Below, piece by piece: positions 6,076-16,739 of a DNA stretch of 64,000 bases. The DNA lies in NCBI RefSeq assembly GCF_001426885.1, contig NZ_LMFP01000001.1, positions 312,834 through 376,833 on the forward strand. The letters run 5' to 3'. Every line of letters begins with the position of its first letter. The stretch's first letter is position 1. The position numbers and the translations under genes are program-made. Origin of the DNA: Pelomonas sp. Root1444 (GTDB lineage: Bacteria > Pseudomonadota > Gammaproteobacteria > Burkholderiales > Burkholderiaceae_C). Below the pieces are notes generated by a model, which saw nothing but the letters and a program-made list of their open reading frames with translations, ran no database searches and was not told the origin of the DNA.

Positions 6076-7440
6076 ATGGATTTCAACAACATCGACCTCG
6101 TCGCCATCCTGGCCGACGTCTTCGCCAAACACGGCCCGGCGGCGCCCGCGCTGGCGCAGACCTACTCGCCCACCGATTTCAGCGTGCACTTCTTCCTGCA
6201 GCTGGCCATCATCATCTTGGCCTGCCGCGTCGTCGGCTGGGCCGGCCGCAAGTTCCTCGGCCAGCCCCAGGTGGTGGGCGAAATGATCGCCGGCGTCATC
6301 CTCGGCCCGTCGCTGTTCGGCCTGTTCATGCCCGAGGCCCAGGCGGCCATCTTCCCCAAGGAGATGAAGAACGTGCTGTACACCGGCGCGCAGCTGGGCG
6401 TGGGCCTGTACATGTTCCTGGTCGGCACGACGCTGCGGCTGGACCATTTCGCCACCAAGGCCAAGAGCGCCATGGGCGTGTCGGTCGCGGGCATCGCGGC
6501 GCCGTTCTTCATCGCCTTCCTGATCACGCCCATCCTGGTCGGCATCCCGGGGCTGTTCGCCGACGGCATCTCGACGGCCAACGCCACGCTGTTCATGGGC
6601 GCCTGCATCGCGCTGACGGCCTTCCCCATGCTGGCCCGCATCATCAACGAGCAGGGCCTGGCCAACACCTCGCTGGGCACGCTGACACTGACGGCCGGCG
6701 CCTTCGACGACGCGGCCTCGTGGTGCGTGCTGGCGCTGGTGCTGGCGGCCTTCGGCGCCGGCCCGGGCGTGGCGGTGCTGGCCATCGGCGGCGGCGTCGT
6801 CTGGGCGGCCTTCATCATGCTGTTCGGCCGCAAGCTGCTCGCGCCGCTGGGCCGCATCGTGGAGCGTGAGGGCCACATGAGCAACACGGTGCTGGGCATC
6901 ACGTTGATCTGTTTCTGCACGTCGGCCTTCGTCATGGATGCCGTCGGCATCCACGCCATCTTCGGTGGCTTCATCCTCGGCGCCGTCATGCCGCGTGGCC
7001 AGTTCGCGGCCGAGCTGAAGAAGAAGGTCGAGCCCCTCACGGTGATCCTGCTGCTGCCGATGTTCTTCACTTACTCCGGCCTGAACACGCGGCTGGACAT
7101 GATCAATTCGGTCGAGCTGCTGCTGATCGCGCTGGGCGTGCTGCTGGCCTCGGTGCTGGCCAAGTTCGGCGCCTGCTACCTGGCCGCGCGCATGGCGGGC
7201 GAGGACAACCGCACCGCTTTGGGCATCGGCGCGCTGATGAACTCGCGCGGCCTGATGGAGCTGATCATCATCAACATCGGCCTGCAGAAAGGGATCATCG
7301 GCCCGGCGCTGTTCTCCATGCTGGTGCTGATGGCGGTGGTCACGACCATGATGGCCACGCCGCTGTTCGAGCTCTTCTACGGCCGCAAGGCGCGTGGATC
7401 GGGCGAGCTGGCCGCCATCCCCGCTGGCAGCCGGGCCTGA
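6076..7440 (+). CDS. Cation:proton antiporter, CPA2 (Kef-type)
   Basis: Integral inner-membrane antiporter of the CPA2/Na-H exchanger family, 454 aa, about 12-13 hydrophobic segments from residue 35 to the end. Family features visible are GEMIAGVILGPSLFG early, the discontinuous-helix LTAFPMLARII, the acidic pair in GAFDDAASW in mid-protein, and LMNSRGLMELIIINIG near the end. It has no C-terminal RCK/TrkA-N domain, so it is not a full KefB/KefC. Cation specificity (K+ or Na+) cannot be assigned. It is a monocistronic unit followed by a strong terminator at 7497-7532. Confidence 0.85.
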   Translation: MDFNNIDLVAILADVFAKHGPAAPALAQTYSPTDFSVHFFLQLAIIILACRVVGWAGRKFLGQPQVVGEMIAGVILGPSLFGLFMPEAQAAIFPKEMKNVLYTGAQLGVGLYMFLVGTTLRLDHFATKAKSAMGVSVAGIAAPFFIAFLITPILVGIPGLFADGISTANATLFMGACIALTAFPMLARIINEQGLANTSLGTLTLTAGAFDDAASWCVLALVLAAFGAGPGVAVLAIGGGVVWAAFIMLFGRKLLAPLGRIVEREGHMSNTVLGITLICFCTSAFVMDAVGIHAIFGGFILGAVMPRGQFAAELKKKVEPLTVILLLPMFFTYSGLNTRLDMINSVELLLIALGVLLASVLAKFGACYLAARMAGEDNRTALGIGALMNSRGLMELIIINIGLQKGIIGPALFSMLVLMAVVTTMMATPLFELFYGRKARGSGELAAIPAGSRA

Positions 7441-7496
7441 TCACGCGCGAAACAGGGTCTCCGTGCCGCCACCAGAGGATGTGGGCGGCTTTGCCA

Positions 7497-7532
7497 GAGG
7501 GGCGGGGCCATGCGAGCCGCCCCTCGTTTTTT
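7497..7532 (+). terminator. Rho-independent terminator after the antiporter gene
   Basis: Stem GAGGGGCGG (7497-7505) pairs with CCGCCCCTC (7517-7525), with an 11-base loop, followed by G and six T (7527-7532). Confidence 0.85.
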
Positions 7533-7580
7533 AGCGCGGCGTGATCCTTGCTACGCACACGAGGCCTGCCGAGGAGATCC

Positions 7581-8132
7581 ATGAGCCAGGTTGCTTCCCG
7601 CGCCGCAGCGCCCGTTTCAGCCGTTTCGCCCGCTGCCGCGCCGCCTGCCGTCCACGTGGCCACCCGGGCACCCAGCTACTCGCTGGCCCGCGGCGCCATT
7701 GCCTGCGTCGGCGTCTTCATCGTCATCGGCGTGATGGCGTTCGCGTCCTTCAACCTGGGCTGGCTGCTGCTGCTGGGCTCGTTCGGCTCCACCGCGGTGA
7801 TGGTGTTCACCTTCCCGGAGCTCCACTTCTCCCAGCCGCGCAGCGTCATCGGCGGGCACGTCATCTGCACGGCCGTGGGGCTGGCGGCGCTGGCGCTGTT
7901 CGGCCCGGCCTGGTGGGCGCTGGCCGCGGCCACGGCGGCAGCCGTCGCGCTGATGATGCTGACGCGCACGCTGCATCCGCCCGCGGGGTCCAACCCGGTC
8001 ATCGTGTTCCTGGTGGCGCCGCCGTGGGGCTTCCTCGTCTTCCCGACGCTGCTGGGCGCGCTGGCCATGGTCGCGGTCGCGGTGCTCTTCCATCGCGGCT
8101 GCCGGCGGCAGTACCCCGTGTACTGGTATTGA
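7581..8132 (+). CDS. HPP family integral membrane protein
   Basis: 183-residue membrane protein of the HPP family, named for the conserved His-Pro-Pro seen here in [13 protein letters not shown]. Four to five hydrophobic helices run from about residue 36 to 170, with [14 protein letters not shown] and [13 protein letters not shown]. Some HPP members transport nitrite in plants and cyanobacteria, but bacterial substrates are largely unknown. Start ATG 7581 has GAGGAG eight bases upstream; the upstream frame extension is rejected. The first 35 residues are Ala/Pro/Ser-rich and likely cytoplasmic. Confidence 0.8.
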   Translation: MSQVASRAAAPVSAVSPAAAPPAVHVATRAPSYSLARGAIACVGVFIVIGVMAFASFNLGWLLLLGSFGSTAVMVFTFPELHFSQPRSVIGGHVICTAVGLAALALFGPAWWALAAATAAAVALMMLTRTLHPPAGSNPVIVFLVAPPWGFLVFPTLLGALAMVAVAVLFHRGCRRQYPVYWY

Positions 8133-8175
8133 GGAGCGCCCAGAATCCGTGCCGCCATTGCCAAGGAGGACACGG

Positions 8176-8496
8176 ATGGCCTGGATCATTCTCGTCATCG
8201 CCGGCCTGCTGGAGGTCGGCTGGGCCATCGGCCTGAAGTACACCGAGGGCTTCACCCGGCCCATCCCGAGCGTGCTGACCGCCGGCTGCATGGTCGCCAG
8301 CGTCTGGCTGCTCGGCGTGGCGATGAAGTCGCTGCCGGTCGGCACGGCCTACGGCGTCTGGGTCGGTGTCGGTGCAGTGGGCACCGTCATCCTGGGCATC
8401 GTGCTGTTCGACGAGCCGGCGCACGCCACGCGGCTGATCAGCGTCGGCCTCATCGTGGCCGGCATCGCCGGGCTCAAGCTGTCGTCGCCGACCTGA
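8176..8496 (+). CDS. sugE: SMR-family efflux protein, SugE/Gdx type
   Basis: 106-residue four-helix small multidrug-resistance protein. The conserved membrane glutamate is E13 in [26 protein letters not shown] and [13 protein letters not shown] place it in the SugE/Gdx branch, whose characterised members export guanidinium in exchange for protons. A good ribosome-binding site (AAGGAG) lies just upstream. No guanidine riboswitch could be recognised in the 43-bp gap from the preceding gene. Confidence 0.87.
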   Translation: MAWIILVIAGLLEVGWAIGLKYTEGFTRPIPSVLTAGCMVASVWLLGVAMKSLPVGTAYGVWVGVGAVGTVILGIVLFDEPAHATRLISVGLIVAGIAGLKLSSPT

Positions 8497-8500
8497 ACGA

Positions 8501-8540
8501 AAAAGGCCGTGGCCCGCTTGCGCGGCCACGGCCTTGCTTC
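8501..8540. terminator. Terminator between convergent sugE and gapA
   Basis: Stem AAGGCCGTGGCC (8503-8514) pairs with GGCCACGGCCTT (8524-8535), loop 9. Five A at 8500-8504 give a U-tract for minus-strand (gapA) transcripts. The plus-strand side is less U-rich. Confidence 0.85.
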
Positions 8541-8555
8541 TTGAAGCGCTGAGGA

Positions 8556-9635
<1,080 letters not shown>

Positions 9636-9689
9636 TCAGCGCTTGAGCTGGCTCAAGATGTGAAGCGCCCCGCGACGTGCCCGCGCCTT

Positions 9690-11708
9690 TCAGCCCTTCT
9701 TCTTCAGCACCGCCTTGACCGTCGCCGCGACGTTCTCCGGCGTGAAACCGAAGTGCTTGAACAGCACGCCGGCCGGTGCCGACTCGCCGAAGGTGTCGAT
9801 GCCGACGACCGCGTCCACGCCGTACTTCCACCAGAAGTCGCTCACGCCCATCTCGACGGCCACGCGCGGCAGGCCCTTGGGCAGCACGCTCTTCTTGTAG
9901 TCCTTGTCCTGGCGGTCGAAGACGTTGGTGGACGGCATGGAGACGACGCGCACCTTGATGCCTTCTTCGGCCAGCAGCGCCTTGGCGGCCATGGCCAGTT
10001 GCACCTCGGAGCCGGTCGCGATGATGACCGCGCGGGCCTTGCCCTTGGCGGGCTCGGCCAGCACGTAGGCGCCCTTGGCGATCTCGTCGACGTTGGTCTT
10101 GGGCGAGTAGGCCAGGTTCTGGCGCGACAAGGCCAGCAGGCTGGGGCGTTGGGCATTGCCGACGGCCATGGTCCAGGCGACGACGGTCTCGGTCGTGTCG
10201 GCCGGGCGCCAGACGTCCAGGCCGGGGATCAGGCGCAGCGAGGCGACATGCTCGACGGACTGGTGCGTCGGGCCGTCCTCGCCCAGGCCGATGGAGTCGT
10301 GCGTCATCACGTGGATGACGCGCGTCTTCATCAGCGCGGCCATGCGGATGGCGTTGCGGCTGTAGTCGCTGAAGGTCAGGAAGGTGCCGCCGTAGGGGAT
10401 GAAGCCGCCATGCAGCGCGATGCCGTTCATGATGGCCGCCATGCCGAACTCGCGCACGCCGTAGTTGATGTGGCGGCCGTTGTTGGGCAGGCCCTTGTCG
10501 TCGAAACGCAGGTTGGGCGTGCTGCTGGTGTTGGTCAGGTTGGAGCCGGTCAGGTCGGCGCTGCCGCCCAGCATTTCCGGCAGGGCCAGCGTGAAGGCTT
10601 CCAGCGCCAACTGGCTGGCCTTGCGGCTGGCCACGGTCTGCGCCTCGGCATGGGCCTTGACGACGGCGTCGACGGCGACCTGCGCGAAGTTGGCGGGCAG
10701 GGCGCCGGCCATGCGGCGACGGAACTCGGCGGCCAGCTCGGGGTGGGCCTTGGCATACGCGTCGAAGCGCTTGTCCCACTCGGCCTCGATCTTGTTGCCG
10801 CGCTCCTTGGCATCCCAGGCGGCATACACCTCGGCGGGCACGGCGAAGGGCTCGTGCTCCCAGCCCAGGGCCGCGCGGGTCAGCTTGATTTCTTCGGCGC
10901 CCAGCGGCTCGCCGTGGGCCTTGCTGGTGTTGGCGCGGTTGGGCGAGCCCTTGCCGATGGCCGTCTTGGCGATGATGAGCGTGGGCTTGTCCTGGCTCTC
11001 CTTGGCCTTGCCGATGGCGTCGTCCAGCGCATCGACGTCATGGCCGTCCACCGGGCCGATGACGTGCCAGCCATAGGCCTGGAAGCGCCTGGCGGTGTCG
11101 TCGGCGAACCAGGGAGCGACCTGACCGTCGATGCTGATGCCGTTGTCGTCGTAGATGGCGATCAGCTTGTTCAGCTTCCAGGCGCCGGCCAGCGACGCGG
11201 CCTCGTGGCTGATGCCTTCCATCAGGCAGCCGTCGCCCAGGAAGGCGTAGGTGTGGTGGTCGACGATCTCGTGGCCTTCGCGGTTGAAGTCGCGTGCCAG
11301 CAGCTTCTCGGCCAGGGCCAGGCCGACGGCGTTGGTCACGCCCTGGCCCAGCGGGCCGGTGGTCGTCTCGATGCCGGGGGTGATGCCCACTTCGGGGTGG
11401 CCCGGCGTCCTGCTGTGCATCTGGCGGAAGTTGCGCAGCTCGTCGATAGGCAGGTCATAGCCCGTCAGATGCAGCAGCGCGTAGATCAGCATCGAGCCAT
11501 GGCCGTTGGACAGCACGAAGCGGTCGCGGTTGGCCCAGTGCGGGTTGGCCGGGTTGTGCTGCAGATGGTGGCCCCACAGCGCGACGGCGATGTCGGCCAT
11601 GCCCATGGGTGCGCCCGGGTGGCCGGAGTTGGCCGCCTGCACCGCGTCCATCGCGAGGGCGCGGATCGCGTTGGCCATGAGGGTGGGGGAGGCGGTCGAT
11701 GCAGTCAT
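9690..11708 (-). CDS. tkt: Transketolase
   Basis: Thiamine-diphosphate enzyme moving two-carbon ketol units in the pentose-phosphate (and Calvin) pathway. 672 aa from ATG 11708 ([20 protein letters not shown]). The N-terminal ThDP domain carries [20 protein letters not shown] and the metal-binding [13 protein letters not shown] with [10 protein letters not shown]. The middle domain begins [11 protein letters not shown] and contains [14 protein letters not shown] and [13 protein letters not shown]. The C-terminal domain ends the chain. The longer upstream frame lacks family similarity and is rejected. It sits upstream of gapA on the same strand. Confidence 0.97.
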   Translation of the reverse strand: MTASTASPTLMANAIRALAMDAVQAANSGHPGAPMGMADIAVALWGHHLQHNPANPHWANRDRFVLSNGHGSMLIYALLHLTGYDLPIDELRNFRQMHSRTPGHPEVGITPGIETTTGPLGQGVTNAVGLALAEKLLARDFNREGHEIVDHHTYAFLGDGCLMEGISHEAASLAGAWKLNKLIAIYDDNGISIDGQVAPWFADDTARRFQAYGWHVIGPVDGHDVDALDDAIGKAKESQDKPTLIIAKTAIGKGSPNRANTSKAHGEPLGAEEIKLTRAALGWEHEPFAVPAEVYAAWDAKERGNKIEAEWDKRFDAYAKAHPELAAEFRRRMAGALPANFAQVAVDAVVKAHAEAQTVASRKASQLALEAFTLALPEMLGGSADLTGSNLTNTSSTPNLRFDDKGLPNNGRHINYGVREFGMAAIMNGIALHGGFIPYGGTFLTFSDYSRNAIRMAALMKTRVIHVMTHDSIGLGEDGPTHQSVEHVASLRLIPGLDVWRPADTTETVVAWTMAVGNAQRPSLLALSRQNLAYSPKTNVDEIAKGAYVLAEPAKGKARAVIIATGSEVQLAMAAKALLAEEGIKVRVVSMPSTNVFDRQDKDYKKSVLPKGLPRVAVEMGVSDFWWKYGVDAVVGIDTFGESAPAGVLFKHFGFTPENVAATVKAVLKKKG

Positions 11709-11820
11709 GGCCGAGGCTTTCTTGGGGCTGAAGGGCAAAACCCGGGATTTTACGGGGGTGGCTTTGCGCGGCTTGATCCAACGCAAGGCTCCGCCGTCGT
11801 CCTGGCGCGACGCTTGGCGC

Positions 11821-12429
11821 ATGCCCACATCGCCCATGCCCCTGGCCGTGCGCGTGATCCGCGCCGAGCACGACGCCCTGGCCGCCATGCTGCGCACCGT
11901 GCCCCTGCTGCTGGCCGAACAGCGCCGCGCCGGCGTGGCGCCGGACTTCGGTGCGCTGCGGGCGATGCTGTTCTACGTCGACGAATTTCCTGAACGCTTG
12001 CATCACAAAAAGGAAAGCGAGCTGCTCTTCCCCAAGCTGCGCGCCCTCGCGCCGACGCTGCGCGACACGCTGGACGACCTGGACGCCGACCACGCGCAGG
12101 GCGAGCGCGCCATCCGCGAGCTGCAGCACAGCCTGCTGGCCTGGGAGCAGATGGGCGAGCCGCGGCGCGCCAAGTTCGAGCAGCAGCTGTCCGTGTACTC
12201 GACGCGCTACCTGCGCCACATGAAGCGCGAAGAGACCGAGATCCTGCCGCGCGCGGCACAGCTGCTCAGCGCCGAGGACTGGGCCGACCTGGACGAGGCC
12301 TTCGGCAGCCACCAGGACCCGCTCGCCCCGCGCCCTGGCCGGCCGGTCGATGCGGCCTATGCGCCGCTGCGCCAGCGCATCCTGCAGGCGCTGCCGGCAC
12401 CGTTCGGCTGGGGGCCGGCGCTGGAGTAG
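11821..12429 (+). CDS. Hemerythrin-domain protein
   Basis: 202-residue four-helix protein of the hemerythrin HHE family, a di-iron oxygen- or NO-related binding fold. Candidate ligands follow the family pattern: [12 protein letters not shown], then [29 protein letters not shown], and [19 protein letters not shown] 11821 is taken as the start; a second ATG at 11836 is also possible. It is transcribed divergently from tkt (112-bp gap) and converges on the diguanylate cyclase gene, sharing a palindrome at its stop. Its role in metal or oxidant stress is inferred from the family. Confidence 0.82.
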   Translation: MPTSPMPLAVRVIRAEHDALAAMLRTVPLLLAEQRRAGVAPDFGALRAMLFYVDEFPERLHHKKESELLFPKLRALAPTLRDTLDDLDADHAQGERAIRELQHSLLAWEQMGEPRRAKFEQQLSVYSTRYLRHMKREETEILPRAAQLLSAEDWADLDEAFGSHQDPLAPRPGRPVDAAYAPLRQRILQALPAPFGWGPALE

Positions 12430-12472
12430 GGCCTGTTAACACCACGGCAATGGGCCGCGTTGTTAACAGGCC
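12430..12472. terminator. Inverted repeat filling the gap between two convergent genes
   Basis: Perfect 12-bp arms GGCCTGTTAACA (12430-12441) and TGTTAACAGGCC (12461-12472) with a 19-base loop. It starts the base after the hemerythrin TAG and ends on the first base of the complementary stop of the cyclase gene. No T-tract follows on either strand, so it may be a bidirectional RNA-stabilising or weak terminator hairpin. Confidence 0.5.
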
Positions 12473-15400
12473 TAGGAGCGCATCAGGCGCAGCCGGCCGC
12501 TCGCCGCCCAGCTGTCCAGCGGCCGGCGCACGTCCTGGCGCAGCTCGTCCTCGCTCGGTGCATCGGCGCTCAGCAGGCCGACCCAGGCGTTGCGGCCGGC
12601 TTCCTTGGCCTCGTACAGCGCCGCGTCGGCGAGGTCGATGGCGGAGCGCCAATCCAGCGCCCGCGGCAGGGCCGGGCACAGCGGGAAGGCCGAGAAGCCG
12701 ACCGAGCAGGTCTGCGCCAGGCGCACGCCGCCTTCGAGCTCGAAGGCCTGCGAGGCCACGGCCTGGCGGGCGCGCTCGGCCAGTTCGGCGGCGCGGCTGC
12801 GCGGCGTGCCGCGGGCGACGATGAGGAACTCCTCGCCGCCCCAGCGCACCAGGTAGTCCGTCGCACGGAAGACCTGCTGCAGCCGGCCGCGCATCTGCTC
12901 GAGCACCGCGTCGCCGGCCATGTGGCCGTGGGCGTCGTTGATGCGCTTGAAGTGGTCGATGTCGATCAGGAAGAACAGCAGGTCCTGCTCGCTCTCGCCG
13001 GCGATCGGGCCGTCGCTCAGCGGCTCGTAATGGCGCAGCGCCAGCGCCGCGTCGGCCGGCATCTGGCGGTCCAGGAAGCGGCGGTTGCGCAGGCCGGTCA
13101 GCGGGTCGGTGAGGCTGGCTTCCTCGAGTTCGAGGGACTTGGCCGTCAGCGCGGCCGTGGCGGCCTCCAGGGCCTCGGTGCGCTCGCGCACGCGCTGCTC
13201 CAGCACGCGGCGGTGGCGCAGCAGCAGCCGGGTGCGCATGCGCACGATGCCGGCCACGACGCCGATGGCGGCGAGGACGGCCAGCGCCAGCGCCCAGCGC
13301 GTCTGCCACCAGGCGGCGCGCACGTCGACGTCGATCTGCAGCTCCTGCGGGCCCCACACGCCGTCGCGGTTGCTGCCCTGCAGGTGCAGCTTGTAGCGGC
13401 CCGGCGCAAGGTTGGTGTAGGTGGCCGTGCGGCTCAGCGCGCCGGTGGAGATCCAGCCGGCGTCCAGGCCGGCGAGGCGGTAGCGGTAGTGGTTGCGGCC
13501 AGGCTGGCTGTAATCCAGCGACGCGAACGCCACGCTGAACGAGCGCTCCCCCGGCGCCAGCCGCAGCGGGCCGCCGCCCGCGGGCAGCGGGCGCTCCTGG
13601 CCGTCCACGCGCAGCTCCGAGATGACCAGCGGCGGCTTGTAGGACCAGGGCGAGAAGCGCTCCGGGTCGATGACCAGCAGGCCGCGCGCGCCGCCGAACA
13701 GCATGCGGCCGTCGTCGAGCTTGGCGTAGGCGCGGAACCAGCCGGTGCCGAGGTCGGCGCCGTCCGCCGCGCCCAGCTCGCGGCGCTCGCCGCTGCGCGT
13801 GTCGTACATGTTGCGCTGCGACCAGACGCGGCCGTGGCCGTCGAACAGCAGGTTGGCGCCGAAGGCCCCGCCCACCTCGGACGCGCCGACCGGCTCGAAG
13901 CTGGCCTGGCGGCCCTCCATCTTCAGCAGCCGGTGCAGGCCGGTTCCGGTGTCGACCCACAGCGTGCCTTCCGGGTCCACGGCCATGCCCAGCACGGTCT
14001 GGCCGGTCAGGCCCTTGGGCTCGACCCACTCGGCCACCGGCTCGTGGGCGCCCGGCTGGGCGACGCGGAACAGCCCTGCCGCGCCGCCGGCCCACAGGCT
14101 GCCATCGGGCAGGCTGGCAAAGGTGTTGACCTCGCCGGTGCCGCCCACCAGGCCGGCGGTGGGGATGGCGCGCATCTGCGGCCGCTCGGGCGTCCAGCGC
14201 ATGATGCCGTCCAGCGTCGCGATCCACAGCGCGCCGTCCTCGGTGGCCTGGAAGCGCCGCGGCACGGCATTGCCGCTGCGCAGCGTCTCCTTCCAGCGAC
14301 CCTGCGCGTCGAAGCGCAGCAGCTGCGTGTCCACCGCCACCCACACCGAGCCGTCCTTCGTCTGCCCCAGCGCGTTGACGCGGCCCGGCGGCAGGCCGCT
14401 GCTGCCCGGCGCGATGTGGCCGATGGGCTGCAGCTGGCGGTCGCGCCGCTCGATGCCGCCGGCCAGCGTGCCCAGCCAGACCTCGCCGCTGTTCAATTGC
14501 AGGATGCTGCGCACGTCCAGCGTCGCGGAGGCCGTGGCGACGGCATCGCGCACCATGCTCAGGCCCGGCAGCGACGGCACGTGGCGCATCAGCCCGCCGC
14601 CGTAGCTGCCGGCCCAGACGGTGCCGGAGGCATCGCGCACCAGCGCCCGCACGTCGCTGCGCGGCGCCATGGCGGCGCCGGCGGCCGGCAGGCGCTCGAT
14701 CAGCGTGCCATCGGTCGCGCTGCGGCGCGACAGGCCCGAGGCATCGCCGAACCACAGCTCGTCGGCGTCCGGCTGCGCCATCGCCATGACGGGCCAGACG
14801 CTGGAGGTGGCGCCGGGCTGGGCGCCGGGGCTGAAGGGCAGCGGCTGGCCGCCGGGCGACAGCGCGCGCAGCCGCCCCTGGGCGGTGCCGACGATGATGC
14901 GGCCGTCCAGCGTCTCGCTGATCAGCGTGACGAGCTGGTCGCCGATGCCGAGGTCCAGCGTCTCGATGGGACCGTCGGGCGCCTTGCGCGCCAGGCCGCG
15001 CCAGCTGCCTATCCACAGCGTGCCCTGGCGGTCCACCAGCAGCGTCTGCACGCGCGGGTCGGGCAGGCCGTCTTCCTTGCCGCGGTGGTGGGTGAAGCGC
15101 TGCGTCTTGACGTCGAAGCGGTCCAGGCCGCCGCTGCCGCCTATCCACAAGGTGCCGTCCTTTTCCAGCGCCAGCGCGCGCACGGTGTTGGCGGCGGGCG
15201 CGGTGTCGTCGGCCGAGCTGCCGTCGCGGGCCCAGCGGTCCCAGCGGCCGCTGGCCAGGTCCAGCCGCACCAGGCCGCTGTTGCCCGCGGCCACCCACAT
15301 CCAGCCGCGCGGGTCGGGCAGCATGGCACGCACGAACTGCTCGGGCAGCAGCTGGCCGTCGGGAGCGGTGAGCGGGTAGCGGCGGAAGCCATAGCCGTCG

Positions 15401-15603
15401 AAGCGCAGCAGGCCCTCGGGCGAGCCGGCCCACAGCAGGCCGCGGGCGTCGATGGCGAGCGCCGAGACGACGTTGTCGCGCACCGCGCCCGGCTCGCCGA
15501 TGGATTCGAAGCGCGGCACCACGGCGGCCGCCGCACCTGCCAGCCCCGCGGCGATCAGCAGGGCTGCACACCCTCTTGTTATGGAAACCCACATGGCCGG
15601 CAT
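12472..15603 (-). CDS. Beta-propeller sensor diguanylate cyclase (GGDEF)
   Basis: 1043-aa membrane sensor that makes cyclic di-GMP. Order: signal/anchor (about 1-30), then a long periplasmic two-component-regulator-type beta propeller with repeated short blades (for example GLLWAGSPEGLLRFDGYGFR, GTLWIGG, GEVWLGTLAGGIERRD). Next come a Y_Y_Y-type Ig-like domain (about 690-760), one transmembrane helix (ALALAVLAAIGVVAGIV), a short coiled coil, and a GGDEF domain. The active site is GGEEF (922-926), and the inhibitory I-site RATD lies five residues before it, so product inhibition is expected. DIDHFKRINDAHGH is intact. The ligand is unknown. Confidence 0.9.
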   Translation of the reverse strand: MPAMWVSITRGCAALLIAAGLAGAAAAVVPRFESIGEPGAVRDNVVSALAIDARGLLWAGSPEGLLRFDGYGFRRYPLTAPDGQLLPEQFVRAMLPDPRGWMWVAAGNSGLVRLDLASGRWDRWARDGSSADDTAPAANTVRALALEKDGTLWIGGSGGLDRFDVKTQRFTHHRGKEDGLPDPRVQTLLVDRQGTLWIGSWRGLARKAPDGPIETLDLGIGDQLVTLISETLDGRIIVGTAQGRLRALSPGGQPLPFSPGAQPGATSSVWPVMAMAQPDADELWFGDASGLSRRSATDGTLIERLPAAGAAMAPRSDVRALVRDASGTVWAGSYGGGLMRHVPSLPGLSMVRDAVATASATLDVRSILQLNSGEVWLGTLAGGIERRDRQLQPIGHIAPGSSGLPPGRVNALGQTKDGSVWVAVDTQLLRFDAQGRWKETLRSGNAVPRRFQATEDGALWIATLDGIMRWTPERPQMRAIPTAGLVGGTGEVNTFASLPDGSLWAGGAAGLFRVAQPGAHEPVAEWVEPKGLTGQTVLGMAVDPEGTLWVDTGTGLHRLLKMEGRQASFEPVGASEVGGAFGANLLFDGHGRVWSQRNMYDTRSGERRELGAADGADLGTGWFRAYAKLDDGRMLFGGARGLLVIDPERFSPWSYKPPLVISELRVDGQERPLPAGGGPLRLAPGERSFSVAFASLDYSQPGRNHYRYRLAGLDAGWISTGALSRTATYTNLAPGRYKLHLQGSNRDGVWGPQELQIDVDVRAAWWQTRWALALAVLAAIGVVAGIVRMRTRLLLRHRRVLEQRVRERTEALEAATAALTAKSLELEEASLTDPLTGLRNRRFLDRQMPADAALALRHYEPLSDGPIAGESEQDLLFFLIDIDHFKRINDAHGHMAGDAVLEQMRGRLQQVFRATDYLVRWGGEEFLIVARGTPRSRAAELAERARQAVASQAFELEGGVRLAQTCSVGFSAFPLCPALPRALDWRSAIDLADAALYEAKEAGRNAWVGLLSADAPSEDELRQDVRRPLDSWAASGRLRLMRS

Positions 15604-15669
15604 TCTCAGCCAGCAATGGCCCCCGGCCGGCCGGGTCTTGCCCTCAGTGCATGTGAATCGTTCCCGGCC

Positions 15670-16650
15670 TCAGCCGGCGAGGGGTTTGGTGATGGCGTCG
15701 ATGCGCTCGACGACGTCCGGCGTCAGCCTGGGCGTGACGGCCAGCGCGCCGAGGTTGTGCTGCAGTTGCGCCAGCCGGCTCGCGCCCAGGATGACGGTGG
15801 ACACGCGCGGGTTGCGGTTGGCCCAGGCGATGGCCAGCTGCGCCGTGTCGCAACCCAGCTCGGCGGCGATCTCGGCCAGCCGGCCGACGGCGTCGTTCTT
15901 GGCCTTGTCCTGCACCTGGTCGCGCAGCCAGGCCATGCTGTCCAGCGACGCGCGGCTGCCGGTCGGGATGCCGCCGCGGTACTTGCCGGTCAGCAGGCCC
16001 GAGGCCAGCGGGCTCCAGGTCGTCAGGCCCAGGCCGATGTCGTCGTACAAGCGCGCGTACTCCTGCTCGACGCGGCGGCGGTGGAACAGGTGGTACTGCG
16101 GCTGCTCCACGACCGGCTTGTGCAGGTGGTGGCGCTCGGCGATCTCCCAGGCGGCGCGGATGTCGGCGGCCGACCACTCGCTGGTGCCCCAGTACAGCGC
16201 CTTGCCCTGGCGGATGATGTCGCTCATCGCCCAGACCGTCTCCTCGATGGGCGTGTGCGGGTCCGGGCGGTGGCAGTAGATCAGGTCCAGGTGCTCCAGC
16301 TGGAAGCGCTTGAGCGACGCGTCCACCGCCTGCATCAGGTATTTGCGGTTCAGCGTGTCCTTGCGGTTGACCGTCACGCCGTCCCGCGCCAGGCCCCAGA
16401 AGAACTTGCTCGACACGATGTAGTCCAGCCGGTTCCAGCCCAGCGCCTTGAAGGCCTGGCCCATGACGACCTCGCTCTCGCCCTGGGCGTAGACCTCGGC
16501 GTTGTCGAAGAAGTTGATGCCCGCGTCGAAGGCCGCGGCCAGCATCTCGGTGGCCGCCTTGGTGTCGACCTGGTTGTGGTACGTGACCCAGGAGCCGAGC
16601 GAGAGTTCGGAAACCTGGAGGCCGGCGCGGCCGAGGCGGCGGTATTGCAT
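15670..16650 (-). CDS. Aldo/keto reductase, potassium-channel beta-subunit-like
   Basis: 326-aa (beta/alpha)8 NADPH-dependent oxidoreductase. The catalytic tetrad can be placed: D in [14 protein letters not shown] with its Tyr, K in VSSKFFWG, and H in [24 protein letters not shown] and the C-terminal [17 protein letters not shown] nucleotide-binding segment are typical of the AKR6/YghZ-like branch, which reduces aldehydes such as methylglyoxal. The physiological substrate is not evident from the neighbours. It is transcribed divergently from the UbiH-like gene with an 89-bp gap. Confidence 0.9.
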   Translation of the reverse strand: MQYRRLGRAGLQVSELSLGSWVTYHNQVDTKAATEMLAAAFDAGINFFDNAEVYAQGESEVVMGQAFKALGWNRLDYIVSSKFFWGLARDGVTVNRKDTLNRKYLMQAVDASLKRFQLEHLDLIYCHRPDPHTPIEETVWAMSDIIRQGKALYWGTSEWSAADIRAAWEIAERHHLHKPVVEQPQYHLFHRRRVEQEYARLYDDIGLGLTTWSPLASGLLTGKYRGGIPTGSRASLDSMAWLRDQVQDKAKNDAVGRLAEIAAELGCDTAQLAIAWANRNPRVSTVILGASRLAQLQHNLGALAVTPRLTPDVVERIDAITKPLAG

Positions 16651-16739
16651 GGCGGGGCAGTCCTGTTGGGGGGGAGGGAAGGGCGGCAGCTTAAGCCGGT
16701 TGCCATGCGCCTGCGGGCCGGGCGGGTATCGTTGCGGCC

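Noticed and set aside
8133-8175. Guanidine riboswitch ahead of sugE
   Set aside because: The leader is only 43 bp and lacks the paired ACGR-loop hairpins of mini-ykkC.
9660-11993. A 777-codon open frame on the plus strand opposite tkt
   Set aside because: Antisense shadow of a highly conserved gene in GC-rich DNA; composition is Ala/Gly/Val/Arg/His repeats with no family motif.
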